A DNA stretch of 9,274 bases from an uncultured Succinivibrionaceae bacterium (GCA_900539665.1 UQCV01000093.1:1-9274); one strand, 5' to 3'; positions 1 through 6,228 are shown, counted from the stretch's first letter. The notes: a model not told the origin generated them from the letters alone. Numbers and translations are program-made.

Positions 1-244
1 TAGGAATGTGCAACTCAAGAACCCCAAGTCTAGTGGTGAACTCACGGGTTCTATACCCATTTCGTTGAGTGGTGCGATTATCGCTTCTCTTATAGGATTC
101 TGCGCCAATTTGTTCAGTTGCTTCCGCCTTTAGAATCTGATCTAACACTGCGTTTAACAGCTGCGCTACTCCCGTATCTCCTTGGCATAATAATAGATCT
201 TTAACTTTGTCTAGTTCTAGTGTAAGATTAGCTTGTTGGGCCAT
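1..244 (-). CDS. IS256-family (mutator-type) transposase, N-terminal part, runs off the window
   Basis: Reading on the minus strand from ATG at 244-242, preceded by a good ribosome binding site (AAGGAAAGGG), 81 codons are open to the window edge. The product begins MAQQANLTLELDK and includes the block YKRSDNRTTQRNGYRTR, typical of the N-terminal region of IS256-family DDE transposases. These proteins are usually about 400 residues, so only the N-terminal fifth is visible and none of the catalytic D, D and E residues. It is closely similar to the broken copy at 5635-6025 but has no frameshift in the visible part. It could therefore be an intact gene supplying transposase to the two truncated copies; that is an inference, since most of the gene is unseen. 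Confidence 0.85.
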   Translation of the reverse strand, partial: MAQQANLTLELDKVKDLLLCQGDTGVAQLLNAVLDQILKAEATEQIGAESYKRSDNRTTQRNGYRTREFTTRLGVLELHIP

Positions 245-345
245 TTCCCTTTCCTTATATAAATATGAATGTTGGTAATTAATATTTTACAAGGTTTACT
301 GGGGCGTGGCCCAATTTTTTAAATTTACACCAATTATATGGACTC
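1..345 (-). mobile_element. IS256-family element, copy A, 5' (left) end
   Basis: The outer end lies near 341-349 (minus strand GAGTCCATATAATTG). A ~100-base leader follows, then the transposase start at 244; the rest of the element is outside the window. The same leader and tip recur at 5531-5634 (plus strand) and about 9000-9104 (minus strand), which defines the common end. All three share an AT-rich tip, a GGGCCACGCCCC-like palindrome about 35 bases in, and a GTAAACCTTGTAAAATATTAA stretch. The tip abuts a broken istB gene, so the IS appears to have landed in or next to an older IS21 element. I saw no target duplication. Confidence 0.85.
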
Positions 346-354
346 AATCAAGGG

Positions 355-600
355 CTAGATGCTCCCAAGCTGATCATACCATCCTTCTTTCTGATACTGT
401 GAGCAAAAGGGGGTAGAATATTTCTTACGTCTTCTGTGAAGCAGTTCGAAGATATCCTTCCGCTCATTATCGTTTGGTTTCAAGAGAAGCCATTCTTCAA
501 TGATAAGAAGAAGTGGATTGGCATACTTAGTCATGACCTTTTTGTATGTACCTTCATTCCTGGACGTTTCCAGATCTGGGAGTCGTACATACTTTGACAC
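355..600 (-). pseudogene. istB fragment (IS21-family helper ATPase)
   Basis: The minus-strand reading contains KYVRLPDLE, GTYKKVMTKYANPLLLIIEE and TPFCSQYQKEGWYDQLG. These correspond to the central part of IstB, the AAA+ helper protein of IS21-family elements: the RLPDL motif, the Walker B region (usually LIIDEW, here LIIEEW) and the CSQ-x-GW sensor region. The N-terminal Walker A domain and the C-terminus are missing. The upstream open frame continues to about 672 with sequence that does not look like IstB, so the 5' side is a junction. The 3' side ends a few bases before the IS256 tip at 345, with a stop created near the junction. It is about 80 residues against roughly 250 for a full IstB. 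The frame has no credible start codon or ribosome binding site, so it is very probably not expressed. Confidence 0.8.
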
Positions 601-755
601 CGGAATGTTGTTTTCCTTTAAATCGGAACTGCGGTTTCCATAGTCCGGACAGACGGTGTAATCAGCCCCGGATTACTCAAGCGAATAATCTAATGAGCAA
701 TCGTAGTTGTAAGTTAAATTCCATTCTAGAGTGAGCAACTGCTTGACACTAACCG

Positions 756-802
756 CACGCCGTTTACAGCGAAAAACTTACGCCGTTATAGCGAAATTTG
801 CA
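756..802 (-). repeat. IS21-type terminal repeat pair (copy 1)
   Basis: Read on the minus strand, this begins TGCAAATTTCGCTATAACGG and contains two tandem copies of a TTTCGCTnnAACGGCGT unit. The same arrangement occurs on the plus strand at 4427-4499. IS21-family ends characteristically carry several short repeats bound by the transposase, with a terminal TG. This is probably the left end of the element whose istB piece lies at 355-600, with istA deleted between them. The stretch 603-755 contains no recognisable gene, only a short palindrome (GTAATC...GATTAC, 658-676). Confidence 0.55.
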
Positions 803-855
803 GGATCTTTAGTAGTGGTTTATTAGTGATGATTTAAATCTTACTAAATTTTTCT

Positions 856-990
856 TACCACATCAATTTTTTTTGCCTCGAGATTGGTCTAATTTTTATC
901 GAATCCACATGTTTTTACACAGACCCTAAAAAACTCTTATCAACTTTTTCATAAATTGTTTTAAAAGTTAATAGGAGTTTAGATGTGGTA
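856..990. repeat. 9-bp inverted repeat TACCACATC / GATGTGGTA
   Basis: TACCACATC at 856-864 is matched by its exact reverse complement at 982-990, and the hairpin at 931-980 sits just inside the right arm. The 803-1021 gap holds no gene. The short arms and 135-base span resemble a small non-autonomous element, but the match does not extend beyond 9 bases and I see no target duplication. A chance match in AT-rich DNA is possible. Confidence 0.3.
925..980 (-). terminator. Probable intrinsic terminator of the yejK-like operon
   Basis: AAACTCTTATCAACTTTT (931-948) pairs with AAAAGTTAATAGGAGTTT (963-980) at 16 of 18 positions across a 14-base loop. Read on the minus strand, the stem is followed by a run of T (GAGTTTTTTAGG). 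It lies about 40 bases after the stop codon of the membrane-protein gene, as expected for a rho-independent terminator, although the stem is AT-rich. Confidence 0.6.
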
Positions 991-1021
991 GGTATCAGTA
1001 GCATTTAAACTACTTTATCAA

Positions 1022-2188
1022 TTACCCACAATGAATTTCTATAACGTGAAGTTGAAGACAAAATTTTATAAATCCATAGCAAAAGCAAAGAAAAACAGAA
1101 ATCAGCAATAGCCAATAGAGTCTTCGCTGTTTTATTATTAATTCATTAATTTTGTGCTTATCATTTTTCCAATCGCTTTGCAATGCGCCGGGTATTTTAC
1201 CTTTGACTTCAAATTTCTCTACATCATCTGCTATATTATCTAACATTTGTTTTTGATAACTTAACCCTAAGTAACACATTACACAGTAAAAGCACAGTGC
1301 AATATATACTAGCCAGTTATCACCAGATTTTAGAGCGGTTGGAATAGCTGTTAAAAATGGTAAACCTAAGAACTGGGGTAATATTTTGCTAATACTATCG
1401 TTTACTTTTGCTATAAATTTCTCGCTATTTTCTGTGAGTTTTTTCACAAACTTCTCATAGCTGAAATTTTCCATATAGAGTGCATATTGCTTTTGTATTG
1501 CTTTATCAATTTGCTCAATTTGGTATAGAACGTCAATAATTGTCGCATCAGGTTGCAATGTGTCAGAAAAAACAAATGCTAAAATAGATTTTTTCGCATC
1601 AATATGAGAACTGGTGTTGTCATCATTTAGCCAATTGCTAAATCCTTGTAGAATTTGAATTTGTTTATCAGTTAATGCTTTTAAAGATTGACTAAACGCC
1701 TCTACTTGTTGGTTTATTGCAATGGAAAGCTCAAAGTTTTTTTTACTAAAAAATACTAGTTTTTTATTTACATTATCCACATAGGCTGCCATTGAATTTA
1801 ACTGTTGAATAAATTGTTTTACCTGTTCATAGTAATGGTAATAATTAGGTTTTTCAGCATCAGCTGAAGATACTTTGTCTGCCTTGATAAAATACTCAGA
1901 TTGACTAATAGGCGAATGTAGTTGCCCCATATCGCCTTTAATAAATGCTTCAAAATTATCAAATAATCGCCCCAATTTAAATTGGGGTTGTCTCAATACC
2001 AGCTCAATGGTTTCACCAACACTAACTGTCTCTGATAATATTTCAATGGCGGTTTCTTCTTCTGCTGCCAATCTCTCCAATAATGTATAATCTTCTTCTG
2101 AATTTGAGCAAAACATCGCCTTATCCGAGTTCTCAATAAACTTGGATTGACGGTAAATTTTAACTAAATCAGAAAAGGTTATTGTCAT
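1022..2188 (-). CDS. Membrane-anchored protein of unknown family, downstream partner of the YejK-like protein
   Basis: This is a 388-residue protein I cannot assign to a named family. Residues 1 to about 265 are soluble, mostly charged and apparently helical, including long polar stretches at about 115-185 and 220-262 that could form coiled coils. Hydrophobic segments follow at about 270-286 (weak), 292-312 (rich in C, Y, F) and 357-380. A charged loop (about 313-356) separates the last two. There is no signal peptide, so the N-terminal domain is probably cytoplasmic with a C-terminal membrane anchor. The start codon overlaps the stop of the upstream gene (TAATG), implying translational coupling and a shared function. 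The order DNA-binding-type protein then membrane protein resembles sensor/effector pairs in accessory loci, but this is inference. No catalytic motif was found. Confidence 0.85.
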   Translation of the reverse strand: MTITFSDLVKIYRQSKFIENSDKAMFCSNSEEDYTLLERLAAEEETAIEILSETVSVGETIELVLRQPQFKLGRLFDNFEAFIKGDMGQLHSPISQSEYFIKADKVSSADAEKPNYYHYYEQVKQFIQQLNSMAAYVDNVNKKLVFFSKKNFELSIAINQQVEAFSQSLKALTDKQIQILQGFSNWLNDDNTSSHIDAKKSILAFVFSDTLQPDATIIDVLYQIEQIDKAIQKQYALYMENFSYEKFVKKLTENSEKFIAKVNDSISKILPQFLGLPFLTAIPTALKSGDNWLVYIALCFYCVMCYLGLSYQKQMLDNIADDVEKFEVKGKIPGALQSDWKNDKHKINELIIKQRRLYWLLLISVFLCFCYGFIKFCLQLHVIEIHCG

Positions 2189-3156
2189 TATTGAAATGCA
2201 CCAAGCAAGCTATCTGTTGGATTATTGATAATGATCTTACCATCAATAAGGGTGATTTCGCTATATAAAACTGCAGTGCGATCGAAACTTAAACACCAAT
2301 GTTTTGTTTTTCCTTTAAAGGTTGAAAGTTTTTTTAGTGAGCGTTTGTCAGGAGTAAATCCATCGGATACTCCTGCTTCGGCATCTGAGAGTTTATCTTT
2401 TAATTCTTGAGGATTTTCAGACCAGACGCGATTTGCAAAGGTTTCAGTAGAGAATGGCTCTTCATTGTCGCTTATTTCGTAGAGATATTCTTGGGCTCTT
2501 TCGAAGAAGGCTGTTTTCTGTTCAACATCTAACCCTTGCTGATTTGCAAATTCTTCTAAATGCTCAACCAACTTTTTCGTTTCTTGTTGTGCTTCTAAGA
2601 TATCGTTACACCCTAGAAAGAGCTTAAAATATTGAGCAATGTCGCCTTGCCCTTTTAAGAAACTAATATAGCGTTTTTCACCAGCTTGCCAGGATGTTAA
2701 GTTAATTCGTCCTGCATATTTTAAATGCTCAAGAGCTAATACTTCCTCTTCCTCTAGCTGCCAGTCAGTGGTGGAGAAGGCTTTTTTTTCAGACAGAATA
2801 GCAATCAAGAGATACTCACTGCGGTTTTCTTCAAAGTGGATGATAAATACTTTTCCACCGGTTGCCAGAGGTTGATCTTGGATACGATTCGATAATGTAT
2901 TCATCATTCTTTTTGTTGCGGCATAGAAATTTTGGTCATTGAGATAGTCTCGCACAATTTTTGGCATAGGATAGCTATCTTCATCGCTATCAAACTGACC
3001 AAACCCTTTTCCTGCTTTGCCAGAATAAGCTTCGGTTAATTTGTTTAAAAAGTTTAGATGTACCTCAGTTGGAGTAATTTCTGTTGGGCTAGGATCAATG
3101 TCCGTGCTGCCTTGTACTTCTTTGTTTAAAATATGATAAATAATATGTTTAATCAT
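2188..3156 (-). CDS. YejK/NdpA-like nucleoid-associated protein
   Basis: This 322-residue protein fits the 37-kDa nucleoid-associated protein family (PF04245; E. coli YejK is about 335 residues). Matching features, in order: an N-terminal helical region with a YSGKAGKGFGQF segment (about 44-55, cf. YSAKNKAYGLF in YejK), a hydrophobic core GGKVFIIHF...EYLLIAILS (100-122), RINLTSW (150-156), RYISFLKGQ (162-170) and the C-terminal block PDKRSLKKL (269-277) followed by a beta-rich tail. The family binds DNA and associates with the nucleoid; its exact function is unsettled. The start at 3156 has a good ribosome binding site (AAGGAA, 8 bases away). Housekeeping yejK does not normally sit beside a membrane-protein gene among IS remnants, so this is probably a mobile accessory paralogue. 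The likely promoter is at 3280-3285. Confidence 0.85.
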   Translation of the reverse strand: MIKHIIYHILNKEVQGSTDIDPSPTEITPTEVHLNFLNKLTEAYSGKAGKGFGQFDSDEDSYPMPKIVRDYLNDQNFYAATKRMMNTLSNRIQDQPLATGGKVFIIHFEENRSEYLLIAILSEKKAFSTTDWQLEEEEVLALEHLKYAGRINLTSWQAGEKRYISFLKGQGDIAQYFKLFLGCNDILEAQQETKKLVEHLEEFANQQGLDVEQKTAFFERAQEYLYEISDNEEPFSTETFANRVWSENPQELKDKLSDAEAGVSDGFTPDKRSLKKLSTFKGKTKHWCLSFDRTAVLYSEITLIDGKIIINNPTDSLLGAFQ

Positions 3157-3252
3157 TTTTCATTCCTTAATAAAAATCATTGCTGTTCTGCTGTTTTTAG
3201 CCGCATGAAAAGCCATAGCATGCCGCCGATGTAGGTTATCATGAAGTTGATC

Positions 3253-3285
3253 CGAGATTATCAGGGTAGATGATCTCGAATTATA
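3253..3285 (-). promoter_or_regulatory. TATAAT box abutting an operator-like palindrome upstream of the yejK-like gene
   Basis: On the minus strand a perfect TATAAT (3285-3280) is followed immediately by CGAGATCATC, a 6-base spacer and GATAATCTCG (3278-3253), an inverted repeat with one mismatch. Transcription from this -10 box would start inside the palindrome, which suits a repressor operator. The -35 region is poor. This is the best promoter candidate in the 3157-3482 gap; the resulting leader would be about 115 bases. Confidence 0.5.
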
Positions 3286-3345
3286 TGATCTTTTTAACTT
3301 TCGTTATTTAAAACTTTAAGTTCTGTTTTTATAGATTACTGTGAT

Positions 3346-3418
3346 CATTATCTCGTTATCCTATCAGATTTTACTTTATCTAGAGATCTTACCGTTGATC
3401 TGAGATTATCAAGGGATC
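3346..3418. repeat. Extra GAGATTATC half-sites upstream of the yejK-like gene
   Basis: The half-site of the 3253-3278 palindrome recurs here: inverted as CATTATCTCG around 3346-3355 and direct as GATCTGAGATTATCA around 3397-3411. The latter matches GATCCGAGATTATCAGG at 3250-3266. Several spaced copies are consistent with cooperative binding of a regulator. No gene was found in 3157-3482. Confidence 0.4.
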
Positions 3419-3531
3419 TGGAATATTCCTCCTCTAGTAAGCTAATGGTATCTAAGCAAAGCTGACATCTATCAGATTAAACGTAAGCATCGCTAATTCC
3501 GACGTCTAGGCCTGAATCGCCCGCCGAGGGT

Positions 3532-3560
3532 AAAACAAAGCCCGCTAACAGAGGCGGGCT
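3532..3560 (-). terminator. Intrinsic terminator after the IS66 tnpC remnant
   Basis: AGCCCGC (3539-3545) pairs perfectly with GCGGGCT (3554-3560). On the minus strand the stem is followed by TTTGTTTT, and it lies about 30 bases beyond the tnpC stop at 3592. This GC-rich stem stands out against AT-rich surroundings. Confidence 0.75.
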
Positions 3561-3591
3561 ATCAAGGTCGTTTTAATTGGTTGGAACCAGA

Positions 3592-4164
3592 CTAAGCTAC
3601 TTTAGGCAGTGGTTGTTCATTTGAATGTTTAGCCATAAACTTGGTGCTATGACATTCCTTTTGTATCTCTTGGTTCCATGGCAGAAACTCCTCAAGAAGC
3701 TCTGGCTTGTTGCGATACTTAGGGTCGGTAATGCGACTAAATATGTACATTAAGTACTTTTCTGGTGCTAGATTGTTTAATTGAGCGGTGTGAATTATGG
3801 TGTAATAGCCAGCAACAACAGTACCACCATGATTGTTGTTGCAGAAGAGATAGTTCTTGCGACCAACCGCGATAGAACGAATGGCTTGTTCAGCTACATT
3901 GTTGGTCATATCCACCATCCCGTTTTTAAGGAAGGTTCTAAATTCTTGTTCGTTGTTAATTGCATAGCCAATAAAGTCTTTGAACTTCTCTTGAACCATT
4001 CTTTTAGGGTCAAAGTATTTATGACAAATAGAGAAGAACTCATCAAAAATAGGCGCAGATCTCTCTTGTCTGGTGGAAAGTCGAGCCTCAGGGGTATACG
4101 TACGGCAAGTATCCTCGATACTAAATAGCTTGTTGATTAACTCCAAGAGTTTTATTGTTGTTAA
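3592..4164 (-). pseudogene. IS66-family transposase TnpC, C-terminal fragment
   Basis: About 190 residues match the C-terminal part of IS66 TnpC: SIEDTCR...RQERSAPIFDEFF, AINNEQEFRTFLKNG, then NNVAEQAIRSIAVGRKNYLF, which carries the catalytic Glu of the DDE triad and the conserved GRKN block, and a terminal LPW motif (EEFLPWN). The two catalytic Asp residues and the N-terminal half are absent; TnpC is usually about 500 residues. The open frame extends upstream to an ATG near 4218, but those first ~18 codons are translated from IS21-type terminal repeats, so that start is an artefact of the junction. It is a truncated relic without its own start. Confidence 0.85.
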
Positions 4165-4207
4165 TGCCAAACTGAAAATGTAGAAATTCGCCAAAGTGAA
4201 AATGTCG
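4165..4207 (+). repeat. IS21-type left-end repeats (element 1)
   Basis: Two tandem units, GCCAAACTGAAAATGTAG and GCCAAAGTGAAAATGTCG, start after a possible terminal TG at 4165. Multiple short repeats inside the ends are typical of IS21-family elements, and an istA start follows within 50 bases. The repeats interrupt the IS66 tnpC remnant, so this element probably inserted into it. Confidence 0.55.
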
Positions 4208-4255
4208 TTTTTTTTCATCTAAACTATCTTTATAGACCATATAAAGGAGTTTTGT

Positions 4256-4426
4256 ATGAGAAAAGACATAGCAGAAACACTGAGGGAATTTTTAATGAAT
4301 GGTATAAAACCAAACTACTCAAAAATAGCAAAGCAATTTAATTGCGATGCAAGAACTGTAAAAAGGTATTTTTTAAACTGCCAAAACTTAAAAAGAAAAC
4401 CAAGAGTTGTAGTAAAAGTTTTGGAT
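4256..4426 (+). pseudogene. istA fragment (IS21-family transposase), N-terminal helix-turn-helix, element 1
   Basis: ATG at 4256 follows a strong ribosome binding site (AAAGGAG, 7 bases away). The first ~57 residues (MRKDIAETLREF, IKPNYSKIAKQFNCDARTVK) look like the N-terminal helix-turn-helix of IstA, the IS21-family DDE transposase. IstA is normally 400-500 residues, so the catalytic core is missing. At about 4427 the sequence switches to the terminal repeats of a second IS21-type element, and the frame then runs through non-coding repeat sequence to a stop at 4534. The ribosome binding site is intact, so a short DNA-binding peptide could still be made from this start; whether it is expressed is unknown. 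Confidence 0.65.
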
Positions 4427-4499
4427 TGCAAATTTCGCTCTAAACGGCGTGAAAATTTTCCCTTCTTAATTTTCAGTTTTTCGCTTCAAACGGCGTGCC
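4427..4499 (+). repeat. IS21-type left-end repeats (element 2)
   Basis: This begins TGCAAATTTCGCTCTAAACG and holds two TTTCGCTnnAAACGGCGTG units about 50 bases apart. The same tip and units occur on the minus strand at 802-756, with closer spacing there. The position inside the istA fragment of element 1 indicates that element 2 inserted into element 1. From 4500 to 4656 I see only AT-rich leader sequence. Confidence 0.55.
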
Positions 4500-4656
4500 T
4501 TTTTTACCCCAAAATTGAGTCATTTTCAGCTTAATTCTCTAACCCCAAACACAAATTTATTTCACCTATATCTGTATTCTATGGAGTGGTCATCGTTTGC
4601 GATAAATTGACTACTTTTCTATGTCGTTATTTATGAATTGCGACTAAGGATACTTA

Positions 4657-4779
4657 ATGAAACGAGATTACCGAACTGTAATCGGAATATTGGAAGCTCG
4701 CCTTAAAGGCGAATCATACAGCTAGATCCAACGTAAATTTGGTATTGGCTCTAGTACCTATTTAGGAAAGCTAAAAATT
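4657..4779 (+). pseudogene. istA-like N-terminal fragment, element 2, with in-frame stop
   Basis: ATG at 4657 follows AAGGA at the right distance and opens MKRDYRTVIGILEARLKGES. TAG at 4723 interrupts the frame; beyond it the same frame gives IQRKFGIGSSTYLGKLK up to TGA at 4780. The whole looks like an IS21-family IstA N-terminal helix-turn-helix with a nonsense mutation inside the motif. The rest of the gene is gone. It probably belongs with the terminal repeats at 4427-4499, and possibly to the same IS type as the istB piece at 355-600. The family call rests on motif resemblance only. Confidence 0.5.
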
Positions 4780-4813
4780 TGATCTAAACGTCACACATTT
4801 TGCGATGCTTTGT

Positions 4814-4867
4814 CGGATCATCTTAGTGATAAAGGATCAAAATTATTTCGGATCTTCTTAGTGATAA
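4814..4867 (+). repeat. 19-bp direct repeat, 35-base period
   Basis: CGGATCATCTTAGTGATAA (4814-4832) recurs as CGGATCTTCTTAGTGATAA (4849-4867) with one mismatch. The second copy lies at the 5' end of the open frame that leads into the acidic ORF. It may be the trace of a local duplication or a binding-site pair. Confidence 0.5.
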
Positions 4868-4946
4868 CGAACATGAACTAAAGCACAAAGATGCAAAGGA
4901 TCGGTTCACCCTTAATGACAAGAGCGATAGGAAAGTATTAGACCTC

Positions 4947-5153
4947 ATGAATAACGTCATGGTAACTAAGTTTAATGAAGGATTTATCTTTAGTGAGGTA
5001 GTTGGACAGCGCAAACGGCTATTTGAAGCTTTAGGTGTACCGGTTCCAACGGTAATCCAATCTGAGGAGCAGGAGCTAGAGGAAGAATTATGTACGGAGT
5101 TGGACGAAATAAATTCAGTAGATGAACTAATGGAAATTATAGAACCAATCTAA
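4947..5153 (+). CDS. Small acidic protein of unknown function
   Basis: This 68-residue ORF begins MNNVMVTKFNEGFIF, contains VVGQRKRLFEALGVP and ends in a strongly acidic tail from about residue 44 (EEQELEEELCTELDE). The frame is open upstream to 4833 without another ATG, and ribosome-binding signal near 4947 is weak (AGGAAAG, about 11 bases away), so this may be the 3' end of a longer, truncated gene. I do not recognise a family. The hairpin 12 bases beyond the stop supports it being, or having been, a real gene end. It lies between IS21-type and ISL3-type remnants and may be part of one of those elements. Confidence 0.4.
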   Translation: MNNVMVTKFNEGFIFSEVVGQRKRLFEALGVPVPTVIQSEEQELEEELCTELDEINSVDELMEIIEPI

Positions 5154-5164
5154 CTAAAAATAAC

Positions 5165-5187
5165 AACCCCCACCTAACGTGGGGGTT
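5165..5187. terminator. Perfect GC-rich hairpin between the acidic ORF and the ISL3 fragment
   Basis: AACCCCCAC (5165-5173) pairs perfectly with GTGGGGGTT (5179-5187) around a 5-base loop. On the plus strand it follows the acidic ORF by 12 bases but is trailed by AAAATC rather than T. On the minus strand it is trailed by GTTATTTTTAG, so it would terminate better in that direction. Confidence 0.55.
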
Positions 5188-5204
5188 AAAATCAATCTTG
5201 TTAC

Positions 5205-5393
5205 GTAAAACGATGCAAGATTTGGGTAAGCAATGCTAGAGTGGAGTTAATCAACAATAAGATTAAGCTCTCCATTCGCAAGGCTTATGGCTTTAGAAAT
5301 TATGAAAACATGGTTGATATGCTCATGTTAGTCTGTTCAAAATTATCTATACCATTTCCAAACAGAGGGGTATTAGGGATGAAAGTTATGTAA
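5205..5393 (+). pseudogene. ISL3-family transposase, C-terminal fragment
   Basis: The plus-strand frame ending at TAA 5391-5393 reads WVSNARVELINNKIK then LSIRKAYGFRNYENMVDM. This is the conserved C-terminal block of ISL3-family transposases (SNAxxExxNNKIK...RxAYGFRN), which includes the catalytic Glu. The N-terminal ~85% of the protein is missing and an in-frame stop lies at 5187, within the hairpin. The fragment therefore starts at a junction just after the hairpin. It cannot be translated from a normal start. Confidence 0.75.
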
Positions 5394-5397
5394 CACA

Positions 5398-5459
5398 AGG
5401 AGTCAACGTGCATAACTTTCTGTTTTCTGTTTTACCCACAGATATACCTGATGACTCCT
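5398..5459 (+). repeat. Probable ISL3 right end with matching 8-bp inverted repeat
   Basis: TACCCACAGATATACCTGAT followed by GACTCC, ending near 5458, has the form of an ISL3-family right end, whose inverted repeat usually reads GG-CTCTT...GTGGGTA on the other strand. AGGAGTCA at 5398-5405 is the exact reverse complement of TGACTCCT at 5452-5459. The end assignment rests on position after the transposase stop and general resemblance. Confidence 0.4.
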
Positions 5460-5530
5460 ATTTTGAGGGGATTGCGGATTTTACGGATTAAGCGATGGTG
5501 AAGTTACGAATTTGTGAATAAAAGTTGATA

Positions 5531-6025
5531 GAGTCCATATAATTGTTTGTGTAAATTAAAAAAATTGGGCCACGCCCCAGTAAACCTTGTAAAATATTAA
5601 CAGCAACTTCAATTTTTATGTAGGAGAAAGGGAAATGGTCCAACAAGCTAATCTTATATACTAGAATTAGACAAAGTTAAAGATCTATTATTTTGCCAAG
5701 GAGACGCGGGAGTATCAAAGCTGTTAAACGCAGTGTTAGCTAAGATTTTAAAGGCGGAAGCAACCAAGCAGATTGGCGCAGAATCTTATAAGAGAAGCGA
5801 TAATCGCACCACTGAGCGAAATGGGTATAGAACCCGTGAGTTCACCACTAGACTTGGTGTTCTTGATTTGCACATTCCCAAGCTTCGCGACGGCACTTTT
5901 TTAAGAGAGCTGTTTAAAAGATACGACAGATGCGAACGAGCTTTTCAGCTTACCATTATGGAGATGGTGGTAAATGGCGTATCTACGCGTAAGGTCTGTG
6001 CTATTGTTGAGGAGCTTTGCGGAAG
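5531..6025 (+). mobile_element. IS256-family element, copy B, truncated
   Basis: The tip (GAGTCCATATAATTG at 5531-5545) and ~100-base leader match copy A. The element runs through the transposase N-terminal region and stops abruptly at about 6025, where glf-derived sequence starts. The right end is missing. With copy C in the opposite orientation at 8975-9104, it brackets the glf remnant and the glycosyltransferase fusion gene. Confidence 0.85.
5635..6025 (+). pseudogene. IS256-family transposase, frameshifted N-terminal fragment
   Basis: ATG at 5635 follows GGAGAAAGGG. Compared with copy A, two extra bases near 5656-5660 shift the frame after seven codons and create TAG at 5662. In the restored frame the sequence continues as LELDKVKDLLFCQGDAGVSK, through YKRSDNRTTERNGYRTR, and further than copy A is visible: HIPKLRDGTF, RAFQLTIMEMVVNGVSTRKV and CAIVEELCG. 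This last block is the conserved region preceding the first catalytic Asp in IS256 transposases. It ends at about 6025 in a fusion to glf sequence. Both the frameshift and the truncation make it inactive. Confidence 0.85.
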
Positions 6026-6026
6026 C

Positions 6027-6228
6027 CCTACGAATATGGAAAAAACGAACCTTACTACCCAATCAAATCTGATGAAAACTTGGCTTTGTACCAAAAATAT
6101 CTTGCTTTGGCAAAAGAAAAATACCCAAATATTCATCTTTTAGGAAGATTTGGAGACTATAATACTACGACATGGATAAAGCCATTGAAAGAGCATTTGC
6201 ACTTATGGCAACAATCAATAACCAATAA
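6027..6228 (+). pseudogene. glf: 3' end of a UDP-galactopyranose mutase gene, with a one-base deletion
   Basis: The frame gives YEYGKNEPYYPI, ALYQKYLALAKEKYPNIHLLGRFGDYN, the conserved C-terminal part of UDP-galactopyranose mutase (EPYYP and GRxGxY motifs; the enzyme makes UDP-galactofuranose for surface polysaccharides). After GDYN one base is missing near 6163; in the next frame the expected YDMDKAIERAFALM tail continues to TAA at 6226-6228. About 65 of ~370 codons remain, joined directly to the IS256 transposase fragment. The single deletion lets the glf frame run into the next gene, giving a misleading longer ORF from a TTG at 6017. The fragment is non-functional but shows that the next gene came from a galactofuranose-related polysaccharide locus. 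Confidence 0.85.

Larger units (their letters stand above)
3483..4164 (-). mobile_element. IS66-family remnant (right end plus 3' part of tnpC)
   Basis: The segment begins with GTAAGCATCGCTAATTCCGA at 3483, resembling the GTAAGCG-type tips of IS66-family elements, then a terminator and the C-terminal part of TnpC. The other boundary is at about 4164, where IS21-type terminal repeats begin. The tnpA and tnpB genes, the N-terminal part of tnpC and the other inverted repeat are missing, so the element cannot move by itself. Confidence 0.7.

Noticed and set aside
546..734. Plus-strand ORF of 62 codons
   Set aside because: It is antisense to the istB fragment, has no family resemblance and no ribosome binding site.
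3250..3418. CRISPR-like or iteron-like array
   Set aside because: The repeated GAGATTATC units are too few, irregularly spaced and in mixed orientation; a regulator-binding region explains them better.
3781..4128. Plus-strand ORF of 115 codons
   Set aside because: It lies antisense to the well-supported IS66 TnpC fragment and has no motif of its own.
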